Below are positions 1-12,600 of a stretch of DNA of 60,000 nt, one piece after another. How positions within the stretch are numbered: position 1 is the first letter of the stretch; the number at the start of each line of letters is the position of its first letter. Origin of the DNA: Hydractinia symbiolongicarpus (lineage: Eukaryota; Cnidaria; Hydrozoa; Anthoathecata; Hydractiniidae). Below the pieces are notes generated by a model. It ran no database searches. It was not told the origin of the DNA and saw only the letters and a list, made by a program, of their open reading frames with translations. The DNA lies in assembly GCF_029227915.1 (NCBI RefSeq), contig NC_079883.1, forward strand, positions 22,818,001 through 22,878,000. Reading direction: 5' to 3'. A program made the translations under genes and the position numbers.

Positions 1-90
1 TCAAAAGTTATGTACCTAAGACTACCCAGACTAAATGTCTCCAAGATAACCATTACTCTTTTCACTAACTTAAATGTTTTTACCCTGCAG

Positions 91-3000
91 GATCACGCAT
101 GCAAAGGAACAAACCCATGTCTTAACGGTGGAAGATGCTCTCCTGACGGATCTCCCGGTGGATTTAAGTGCTACTGTATGGCTGGTTATTTCGGCGAGAC
201 ATGCGCAGTACGTTGTTTGTTCTTACAATGCTTATGAGTGTAAAGAAACAACCAAAGCTTGCTGAGCTAACTTTTGAAGAAATTATTTTTTTTAGGATAA
301 TGCTTGCAAACCACAAAACCCATGTTTAAACGGCGGTAGATGTCAAGGCCTTCCTTTTGGAAAATTCAGATGTGAATGTATGCCTGGTTATCATGGAACA
401 ACCTGTGCTGTAAGTATTACTTGTGTAAGATTTTTTCCAAAAAAACCTATTGTGACTTTGACTCAACTTTATATGTCTTTTTGGTTATTTTACAGCAAAA
501 CGGATGCAAAAGCGTGAACCCCTGTCTTAACGGAGGAACTTGTAAGACAGACCAAAACAATAAGTTTCGTTGTGAATGTATGCCTGGATATTATGGAACA
601 ACTTGTGCTGATAACGCTTGTAAGGCTACCAATCCGTGTTTGAATGGAGGAAGATGTAAACCTGGTGCAATGACCGGTGGCTTTACATGTGAATGTATGC
701 CTGGCTACCATGGAACTAACTGTGCGGTAAGTGAATCTTTTTGTATATTTGTTGTCTTCTATTTATACTTTAATACTTATTTATACTATAATACTTATTA
801 TTAATCAAATTCATGGCATTTATAGAATCACGCTTGCAAAGCAGTCAACCCATGTTTAAATGGAGGTACCTGCACACCAGACGGAACTGCAGGAGGTTTC
901 ACATGTAAATGCATGGCTGGATACTTTGGAACAACATGTTCTGTAAGTAACTCTTCGTGGCTTTCGTCAAGTTCTCCTTGAGACATCTATGGAATAGACT
1001 AAACAACTGATTGATCATTTATTTTAGGACCACGCATGTAAAGGAGAAAATCCTTGCCTCAATGGTGGTAAATGCCATCCTGACGGATCTAATGGAGGTT
1101 TCAAATGCACATGTATGGCTGGATACTCTGGATTACAATGCAGAGTACGTGTGTTATTGTAAAAGCGCAAATTTCTTTTTTACTATGTTAGCACAAAAGA
1201 AGCAGATTCAAGATGTATTTACTTCTTTTCTTTTAGGATCATGCATGCAAAGGTACAAATCCGTGTGAAAACGGTGGGAAATGCTACCCAGATGGTTCTG
1301 CTGGAGGTTTCCATTGTAAATGCAAAGCTGGATACTATGGTACAATATGTAACGTAAGTATTGCTAAGTTTGTCTCTATGTTAGTAATACCCGCTTTTTT
1401 GTGCAAAAGAAAGAAATCGTGCTACAAACACACGAAATAGCAAATTCGATAAATTTTTATCACCTTTGTTTTGACGCGTGAATTACTGTGGGTTTGCCGT
1501 TCAAGGTTTTTCCACGGGCTAGATGTTAATCATACTTTCTTTGCCTTTGGTTTAGAACAATGCTTGCAAAGCTAAAAACCCATGTCGGAATGGCGGTTCC
1601 TGTTACCCTGATGGATCACACGGTGGATTTCATTGTAAATGTATGGCTGGATATTATGGTACACTTTGCGGAGTAAGTTAGAAATATTTACATTCACCTA
1701 TAAATGTAAAAAAACTTATAAATAAAAATAATTTGGTTAAAATTACTTTATTTATATGAACGTGATATTATATTTCCTTTTTAGAACCACGCATGTAAAG
1801 CAGTAAACCCTTGTCTAAATGGAGGTTCCTGTTACCCCGATGGATCACAAGGTGGATTCAGTTGTAAATGTATGAGCGGATACCATGGAACAACATGTGC
1901 CGTAAGTTTAATTATCAGATTTAGTAGAAAAATCATCTAAGAAATTGTGATTTATATATAATCAGTAACATCCTAAATTAATATTACTTGTGGTATGCTC
2001 TAGGAACATGCTTGTAAAGCCAACAACCCTTGTTTGAACGGTGGTTCGTGCTATCCAGATGGATCAGCCGGTGGTTTCCATTGTAAATGTATGGCTGGAT
2101 ATTTTGGAACTACTTGCAGAGTAAGTTCAAAAGTTTTGATAATAACTGTTTAAAAAAATATCAAAATCTAATTTCAGGCATTGTGGTTTATGCTTATGCT
2201 TTGATAACCTGTGATTTTTATGAATTACTTTAGAACCACGCTTGTAAAGCAGTCAACCCTTGTCTTAATGGTGGTACTTGCACACCAGACGGTTCATCAG
2301 GAGGATTCTCATGTACATGCATGACTGGATATCATGGAACAACTTGTGCTGTAAGCTATTATTTTATCACATCCATTAGACATCTAGAATGAAAGCCTAC
2401 AAGTAAATAATAATAAAACCCTCTATACACTAGGACCACGCTTGCAAAGCTGTCAATCCCTGTCTAAATGGAGGAACGTGTCATCCTGACGGAACACCTG
2501 GAGGTTTCTCTTGCACTTGTATGACTGGATACACTGGAACTGCCTGTGGTGTAAGTCACAACCTCTCTTAGTTAGCAAAAATGTTCTGAATAGAAAATTT
2601 CATTTCAGTACAAACACTGAAAGAAACTTATTTTTATACTAATTGCCATACTGTACTGAAGAACCTTTTTCTCTATAGGATCACGCTTGCAAAGCTGTTA
2701 ACCCATGTCTTAACGGAGGTACCTGTAAACCTGATGGTTCATCTGGAGGATTCTCTTGTATGTGTATGCCTGGTTACACTGGAACAACATGCAGGGTACG
2801 CAGAAAATCATTTTATAATCTTTTTAAATGAAGATTACCTTACATCGATGCGTGTTTCTATATTAAACAAATTTCACCTTAGGATCACGCATGCAAAGCT
2901 GTTAATCCATGTTTGAATGGAGGAACGTGTACACCAGACGGTTCTGCTGGCGGATTTTCTTGTACTTGCATGACTGGATATTCTGGAACAGTTTGTGGGG

Positions 3001-3629
3001 TAAGTAGTTAAAAACTTATGCATGTGTTTAACAACGAAATTAACATTTATTATTCCGGTTACTTGAATTATTTGTAAATTGTTGATCCTCTAATTCATAG
3101 AACCATGCTTGCAAAGCAGTCAATCCATGCTTGAATGGTGGAACTTGCAAACCTTCTGGTGCTCATGGAGGGTTCACCTGTATGTGTATGCCTGGATACA
3201 CTGGAACAACTTGCAGAGTGAGTGAAACTGTTCATAAATATGTTTATATTTTCATAAATATGTTTATATTTATCTGTTCTTTTATACGACACTAAATTAC
3301 TTTTGGTTCGATTTTAGGAACATGCATGCAAAGATGTTAACCCATGCTTAAATGGTGGTAAATGTACACCCGATGGCTCATCTGGCGGATTTTCGTGTAC
3401 ATGCGAACCTGGATACAAAGGAACTATCTGTGCTGTAAGGACATTGCTTAACTGTACTTATATCCTGAATGCATGGAAATGTATATAAAAACTAAATTAT
3501 TTAATATTTTAGAGCCACGCTTGTAAAGATAAGAATCCATGTCATAATGGTGCGATTTGTACCCCAGATGGTTCAGCCCATGGTTACAACTGTAATTGTA
3601 AACCCGGATACTCAGGCTCAAATTGTGGT
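91..3629 (+). other. EGF array, leading diverse block (exons 1-16, 17 domains)
   Basis: Exons: 91-207, 296-409, 496-726, 826-942, 1028-1144, 1237-1353, 1556-1672, 1785-1901, 2004-2120, 2234-2350, 2434-2550, 2679-2795, 2883-2999, 3101-3217, 3318-3434, 3513-3629. All begin and end in phase 0. Exon 2 is one codon shorter than the rest. Exon 3 is 231 bp and carries two EGF domains with no intron between them. These domains vary more than the later ones: GGRC, GGKC, GGSC or GAIC replaces GGTC in several, and the third inter-cysteine loop often has HCKC or KCTC. This suggests an older, less homogenised part of the array. Confidence 0.9.
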
Positions 3630-6600
3630 GTAAGTTATCTTGTTTCAAAACACACTATAAAGTGTATTCATAAAAGTCTTGCAAATGCAAAATTTGATAG
3701 TATTGGTATTTGAAAATTAAAATTTTTACTCTAGAATCACGCTTGTAAAGGAACGAACCCTTGTTTAAATGGTGGAACTTGCTCACCTTCAGGTGCACAT
3801 AATGGCTTCGTTTGCGCTTGTATGCCAGGATATTCCGGAACAACTTGCAGAGTACGTTTTCTTACTTGATTATACAACAACACGTTACCTATGTGTGGTA
3901 ACACTTTTGTATTGTAACTAAAACACAACCAAGCATGTAAAACTGACATTTACAAATTGAAATTTTACAATTTCAGAATCATGCTTGCAAAGCAGTCAAC
4001 CCATGCCTCAATGGTGGTACCTGTGAACCTGATGGTTCTCACGGAGGTTTCTCTTGCACGTGCATGCCTGGATACACTGGAACAACTTGTAGAGTAAGTA
4101 AATTTCCCACTTAAAATATATTCTATGCTTGTGTGCGCATAATGAACAATTTCCTCTGCAGCAGCTACGTTATTATATATCACATTTTTTTAGGATCACG
4201 CTTGTAAAGCTGTCAACCCATGTCTCAATGGCGGTACCTGTAAACCTGATGGCTCAGCTGGAGGATTCTCTTGTATGTGTATGCCTGGTTACACTGGAAC
4301 TAAATGCGGAGTATGTAAATATAATACTTTTGTACTACGTTAGCCTTTCGATGAATATTTTTTTAATATTTATTTGTGAAAATCAAAACCAGCTAGTAAC
4401 TGTTTAACACTCTTTTAGAATCACGCTTGCAAAGCTGTCAACCCATGTCTAAACGGTGGAACTTGTAAACCCGACGGATCTCACGGAGGATTCTCCTGTA
4501 TGTGTATGCCCGGATACACTGGAACAACTTGCAGAGTACGTACAATCTTAAAATAACATTATTATATACATTTCTTTATCTCATGGTTTCATTTTGTGCT
4601 CAACCATTTTTTCTTTCTTTAAAGGATCACGCATGCAAAGCTGTCAACCCATGTCTTAATGGAGGTACCTGCAAACCTGATGGATCACCAGGCGGCTTCT
4701 CCTGCATGTGTATGCCCGGTTACACTGGAACACAATGCGGAGTAAGTGCAGTTGTAAAAGACTTACTAACCCATCACCTGCGAAGAAGTACCTCTCTCAT
4801 AATTTATTGAATCTTACATTTAATTACATCTTTATTTGTTATAGGATCACGCATGTAAAGCAGTCAACCCATGCCTTAATGGAGGTACCTGTAAACCCGA
4901 TGGTTCCCACGGCGGTTTCTCTTGTATGTGTATGCCTGGATATACTGGAACAACATGTAGAGTGAGTATATGCACAATACGTTATTGGAGCTAATAAAAT
5001 TTGAAAAATTAGGTTTTAATTTTTCTCAATATTTACCTTAGGACCACGCTTGCAAAGCTGTTAACCCATGCCTTAATGGGGGGACATGTACTCCTGATGG
5101 CTCACCTGGCGGTTTCTCCTGCCAATGTATGCCTGGTTACTCTGGAACACTGTGTGCGGTAAGAGAAATGCTTTTTTGTAACTTTAAATGAACCGCTATA
5201 TACCGAAACTTTTGTTTCATGTTTTATTCTCCCTAATAATTTTTATTATTATCACATAGAATCACGCTTGCAAAGCTGTCAACCCTTGCCTGAATGGAGG
5301 CACATGTAAACCCGACGGATCTCACGGAGGATTCTCTTGTATGTGCATGCCTGGATACACTGGAACAACTTGCAGAGTAAGTTGTTTTTCCTAACCAAAC
5401 GAAGACTTTATATTTGGGGAATGCGTTGTATTTTGAAATTATAATATGTTTTCAGGATCATGCTTGTAAAGCTGTCAACCCCTGCCTCAATGGTGGTACC
5501 TGTACACCAGACGGATCTGCCGGCGGATTTTCTTGTACATGCATGCCTGGATACACTGGCACTATCTGCTCAGTATGTTTACTGCTTCGTAGCTCTTATC
5601 TGATAAAAAATTACAAATTTGATAATCAGAATTAACATACAACTTAAATGATGTTTTAGAATCATGCTTGTAAAGCTACCAATCCTTGTTTGAATGGCGG
5701 TACCTGTAAACCTGATGGTACTCAAGGTGGCTTCTCATGTATGTGCATGCCAGGATACACTGGAACATTATGTGGCGTAAGTTTTATTCCTTGCCGCGGT
5801 TTCCATTGTACCTAACGACTTTAAAACACACAAAATCGTGTTTGTTTATACCTCCATTATGTCTAATCTGTGCAACAATGAATTATTTTAGAATCATGCT
5901 TGTAAAGCAGTCAACCCATGTCTAAACGGAGGTACTTGCACACCTGACGGTTCATCTGGAGGATTTTCTTGCACGTGTATGCCTGGATACACAGGAACAA
6001 CTTGCGCAGTAAGATTTCACGTCGATTAATTAGCAAAAATATACATAATGAACAGTAAGATTATCTTCAAACATGAATAATTTTTTCTTCCTCAGAATCA
6101 CGCCTGTAAAGCAGTCAATCCATGCCTGAACGGCGGTACTTGTAAACCTGATGGTTCTCACGGAGGATTTTCTTGCATGTGTATGCCTGGATACACTGGA
6201 ACCATTTGTGGTGTAAGTATAATTTATTTCTTATTTTTTATATCGCTTAGCCTAGATACATTATTTTACATAAAAAATTATTTTTAAAATATAGAACCAT
6301 GCTTGCAAGGCTGTCAACCCATGTCTCAATGGAGGTACCTGTAAACCAGATGGTTCATCTGGAGGATTCTCTTGTGTGTGTATGCCTGGATATACTGGAA
6401 CAACTTGCAGAGTAAGACTTTCTCTTCAAGAATATTCCTTTAATTTGTTTTCCTAGTACCTATATGTAAACTCATTAAACTGAACTTCGTCAATTTAGAA
6501 TCACGCTTGTAAAGCTGTCAACCCATGTCTTAACGGAGGTACCTGTAAACCCGATGGATCCCACGGCGGTTTCTCTTGTATGTGCATGCCTGGATACACT

Positions 6601-9600
6601 GGAACTGTGTGTGGTGTAAGTATATATAGTTTTTTACATACGATGTATTGTTAAAATGTTAACACGTATAAAAAAGTTTTGGATATTGAATAAGGTTGAA
6701 TTTCTACAGTTAAGACATGGCAAGCATACGAAGTAATTTCATGTCTTTTTATATAGAATCATGCTTGCAAAGCAGTCAATCCATGCTTGAACGGTGGAAC
6801 TTGTAAACCTGATGGTTCATCTGGAGGATTTTCTTGCATGTGTATGCCTGGATACACTGGAACAACTTGCAGAGTAAGACTGCATTTGATTTACTAAACA
6901 ATTTATCATTCAACATTCTTTTTTATTGCAAAACGTTATCATTTTTGCTACTTTCTCTCATAGAACCATGCTTGCAAAGCTGTCAACCCATGTCTGAATG
7001 GAGGTACCTGTAAACCTGACGGTTCAAATGGAGGATTCTCATGCATGTGTATGCCTGGATATACTGGAACAGTGTGTGGTGTAAGTCTGTTTGTGCATTT
7101 AGTCTTTCATTTATTGTAACATAACAGAATAGGTCAATAATATTAAAATGTAATTTAATATCCTTGGTACTAATTATTTTTTTTTCTTATCACAGAATCA
7201 CGCTTGTAAAGCTGTCAACCCATGTCTTAATGGTGGTACCTGTAAACCCGATGGTTCATCTGGAGGATTCACCTGTATGTGTATGCCTGGATATACTGGA
7301 ACAACTTGCAGAGTAAGGCTCAATTTGCAATATGTTTTAAGGCCTAATTTTTATTGCTTTTAATTGGCTTAACAACCTCATAATTTTTTTCAAAGGATCA
7401 CGCTTGCAAAGCAGTTAACCCATGTCTAAACGGTGGTACTTGTACACCTGATGGTTCATCTGGAGGATTCTCTTGCACGTGCATGCCAGGATACACTGGA
7501 ACAACTTGCAGAGTAAGTTTGAGTTATATGAAATGAAAGATTTTTACATTTCATACAAGCGAAAGTTCATATTGAGTTGTTGATGAAAATAACTGAATAA
7601 CTGTACTTACTCTTAGAATCATGCTTGCAAAGCTGTAAATCCATGTTTAAACGGAGGTACCTGCAAACCAGACGGATCTTCTGGAGGATTCTCTTGCATG
7701 TGTATGCCTGGATATACTGGAACAGTGTGTGGTGTAAGTATATTTAGAAATGTTGTATTTTTTCACGATAGTATAGCACCAAATTGGATGAACCCATGTT
7801 ATTATAAGATTACTTAACATTATTTTTACCCCTATCTTTAATTTTCTTAAAGAATCACGCTTGCAAAGCTGTCAACCCATGTCTAAATGGAGGTAGCTGT
7901 AAACCTGATGGCACAAATGGAGGATTCTCTTGTATGTGTATGCCTGGATACACTGGCACAGTTTGTGGTGTAAGTATAACTTGTTTTTTATTTTACGCAT
8001 CGTTTAACTTAACTTAAACAAAATAATTTAACTTTAAAAATCAAATTTAAAATATAGAATCACGCTTGCAAAGCAGTAAACCCATGTCTTAATGGCGGTA
8101 CCTGTAAACCCGATGGCTCTCACGGCGGTTTCTCCTGTATGTGTATGCCTGGATATACTGGAACTGTGTGTGGTGTAAGTATATATAATTTACTACATAT
8201 TTATGTTTTGAAAAAACCACGTGTAAAGAACATCTAAACTTGAATATGTAATACAAATTGGATTTTAGCAGTTAAAAAGTAGCAACCATACATAGTAATT
8301 CTATTTATCCTATTATATAGAATCATGGTTGCAAAGCTGTTAATCCATGTTTGAATGGTGGAACTTGTAAACCTGATGGCTCTGCTGGAGGCTTCTCTTG
8401 CATGTGTATGCCTGGATACACTGGAACAACTTGCAGAGTAAGACTTATTTCCACTGATAAAAAAAGAAATACAAGATTTAATACAACGGTAAGATTTGGC
8501 ATTGGACTATTGACGAAATTAAATGAATTATTTACTCTTAGAATCACGCTTGTAAAGCAGTCAATCCATGCTTAAACGGAGGTACTTGTAAACCTGATGG
8601 CTCTGCTGGAGGATTTTCTTGCATGTGTATGCCTGGATATACTGGAACAATTTGTGCTGTAAGTTCTCATAAATTATGTCTAATTATTTACATTACATTA
8701 GTTTAGATACGTCTGGCTCATTTTTCCTAACGTATAATTTATCTTTACAGAACCATGCTTGTAAAGCAGTCAACCCATGTCTCAATGGCGGTACTTGTAA
8801 ACCCGATGGTTCATCTGGAGGATTCTCGTGCATGTGTATGCCTGGATACACTGGAACAACTTGCAGGGTTTGTAAATAATTCGGCATTAGTTTTTACTTA
8901 AGATATGGCAATGTTATCAGTTTTCTTTCAATGTATTGTGATCTGTTTAGAACCATGCTTGCAAAGCTGTAAATCCCTGCCTTAACGGAGGAACATGTAC
9001 ACCAGACGGCTCATCTGGAGGATTCTCTTGCACCTGCATGCCTGGATACACTGGAACCATTTGTGCCGTAAGTTAATGTTATAGCTTAATACTATGTGTT
9101 TGACTTTGCTAAAACTTTAGTCAGTCTATTAAGTATTTTTACTTTTTTTTTGCTAGAATCACGCATGTAAAGCTGTTAATCCATGTCTTAATGGAGGTAC
9201 CTGCAAACCAGACGGATCAGCTGGAGGTTTTTCTTGTATGTGTATGGATGGATACACTGGAACAACTTGTCAAGTAAGTGAAACAAACTTTTTAAGGCAG
9301 AAATATATTTGGTAAAGTTTGTTGTCCCTAATTTTTCCACGACATATGCACTAATTATATACCTACATCTGCTTTAGAACCACGCATGTAAAGCAGCTAA
9401 CCCATGTCTTAATGGTGGTACTTGTACACCTGATGGCTCATCTGGAGGATTTTCATGTACATGCATGGATGGCTACACTGGAACAACCTGTCAGGTAACC
9501 ATTTTCTTTGAACTATTATGACGCGTAACATAATTATTAAGATCCCTTGCATTTATGATTATTCGGTTTAAATTTTACTTTATAGAATCACGCCTGTAAA

Positions 9601-12600
9601 GCAGTTAACCCATGTCTAAACGGAGGTACTTGCACACCCGATGGTTCTTCCGGAGGATTCTCTTGCATGTGTATGCCTGGATACACTGGCACAACTTGCG
9701 CTGTAAGTATTTCTTCGTGAAGGGTTTATTAAAAAAGCCATTGCTTGTCGACATCTAAAAAATCTTGGGTTTCGGTGTGTCAAAGAAAGTAACTTGCTCC
9801 AGAGTTTTCCAATTTTTCTTTTTCTTTCTTCTACAGAACCACGCTTGCAAAGCTGTCAACCCATGTCTAAACGGCGGTACTTGCACACCAAGCGGTTCAT
9901 CTGGGGGATTTACTTGCGCATGTATGGATGGATACACCGGAACAACTTGTGCTGTAAGTTTTTGTACATATAAAGGACTTATTTGACAAAGTTATAACTA
10001 TCATGACAGAAAAGGCTTGGGGTTTGGCTTTGCTAAGAAAGCTGTCTTTTTTGTAAATATCCACTTAACTGAAAATATTTCTCCACTTTGTCTTCTACAG
10101 AACCATGCTTGTAAAGCAGCCAATCCATGTCTTAACGGTGGTACCTGCAAACCAGACGGTTCATCAAGCGGATTTTCCTGTATGTGTATGGATGGATACA
10201 CCGGAACCACATGTGCTGTAAGTATCAGCTCTTGATATACATACATAAAGACACGTTACTGAAACATATAAACCTTAGCGTTTTTCTTTTCTCCAACGAC
10301 CTTTTAGAATTCTATTAACTACAGTGTTTCATTTTTTTTTCTCTTCCTCAGAATCATGCTTGTAAAGCAGTCAACCCATGTCTGAACGGCGGTACTTGCA
10401 CACCCGATGGTTCATCCGGAGGATTTTCTTGCACGTGTATGCCTGGATACACTGGAACAACTTGTGCTGTAAGTTTTTTATATAAGAACTTGATTTACAA
10501 ATTTTCAAAATACTTTTGCCGTAAATTCTAAAAATATTTTCCAACCTTTTCTCCACAGAATCACGCTTGCAAAGCTGTCAACCCATGTCTAAACGGCGGT
10601 ACTTGCACACCAAGCGGTTCATCTGGGGGATTTACTTGCGCATGCATGGATGGATACACCGGAACAACTTGTGCTGTAAGTTTTTGTACACATGAAGGAC
10701 TTATTTGACAAAGTCATGAATATGCTGTCCGAAAAGGTCTAGAGGTTTTGCTTTGCTGAGAAAGCTATCTTTTTTTTAAATACACGCTTGACTAAAAACT
10801 ATTCTCCACTTTGTCTTCCACAGAACCATGCTTGTAAAGCAGCCAATCCATGTCTTAACGGTGGTACCTGCAAACCAGACGGTTCATCAAGCGGATTTTC
10901 CTGTATGTGTATGGATGGATACACCGGAACCACATGTGCTGTAAGTATCAGCTCTTGATATACATACAGAAAGACACGTTACTGAAACATATAAACCTTA
11001 GCGTTTTTCTTTTCTCCAACGACCTTTTAGAATTCTATTAACTACAGTGTTTCATTTTTTTTTCTCTTCCTCAGAATCATGCTTGTAAAGCAGTCAACCC
11101 ATGTCTGAACGGCGGTACTTGCACACCCGATGGTTCATCCGGAGGATTTTCTTGCACGTGTATGCCTGGATACACTGGAACAACTTGTGCTGTAGGTTTT
11201 TTATATAAGAACTTGATTTACAAATTTTCAAAATACTTTTGCCGTAAATTCTAAAAATATTTTCCAACCTTTTCTCCACAGAATCACGCTTGCAAAGCTG
11301 TCAACCCATGTCTAAACGGCGGTACTTGCACACCAAGCGGTTCATCTGGGGGATTTACTTGCGCATGCATGGATGGATACACCGGAACAACTTGTGCTGT
11401 AAGTTTTTGTACACATGAAGGACTTATTTGACAAAGTCATGAATATCCTGTCCGAAAAGGTCTAGAGGTTTTGCTTTCCTGAGAAAGCTATCTTTTTTTT
11501 AAATACACGCTTGACTAAAAACTATTCTCCACTTTGTCTTCCACAGAACCATGCTTGTAAAGCAGCCAATCCATGTCTTAACGGTGGTACCTGCAAACCA
11601 GACGGTTCATCAAGCGGATTTTCCTGTATGTGTATGGATGGATACACCGGAACCACATGTGCTGTAAGTATCAGCTCTTGATATACATACAGAAAGACAC
11701 GTTACTGAAACATATAAACCTTAGCGTTTTTCTTTTCTCCAACGACTTTTTAGAATTCTATTAACTACAGTATTTCAAATTTTCTTTTTCCTTTCTCTCT
11801 CAGAACCATGCTTGTAAAGCAGTCAACCCATGTCTAAACGGAGGTACTTGTACACCTGATGGTTCATCCGGAGGATTTTCTTGCACGTGTATGCCTGGAT
11901 ACACTGGAACAACTTGTGCTGTAAGTTTTTTTATATAAGAATTTAATTTACAAATTCCCAAAGTGCTTTTGACATAAACTCTAAAGAATTTTTTCCCCTT
12001 TTTATCCACAGAATCACGCATGCAAAGCTGTCAACCCATGTCTAAACGGCGGTACTTGCACACCAAGCGGCTTATCTGGGGGATTTACTTGCGCATGCAT
12101 GGATGGATACACCGGAACAACTTGTGCTGTAAGTTTTTGTACACATGAAAGAATTATTTGACAAAGTCATGACTATCCGCACGGATAAGTCTTTTGCTTT
12201 TCTGAGAAAGCTATTTTTTTAATAATATGACTAGTCATAGACTGAAAATATTTTTTCACTTTGTTTTTTCACAGAACCATGCTTGCAAAGCAGCCAATCC
12301 TTGTCTTAACGGTGGTACCTGCAAACCTGACGGTTCATCCAGCGGGTTTTCCTGTATGTGTATGGATGGATACACTGGAACAACCTGCGCTGTAAGTATT
12401 AGTATTGTTGCACAAAAAGGACACATAAATAATACATGACTACGAACACAAAACCTAGTTTATTTTCCTTTAAGAATTTTGCAGACGCATTTAACCTAAT
12501 GTTGAAATATATATGTTCTTTTTTTAGAACCATGCCTGTAAAGCAGTCAACCCATGTCTAAACGGCGGTACCTGCACACCTGACGGCTCATCCGGAGGAT

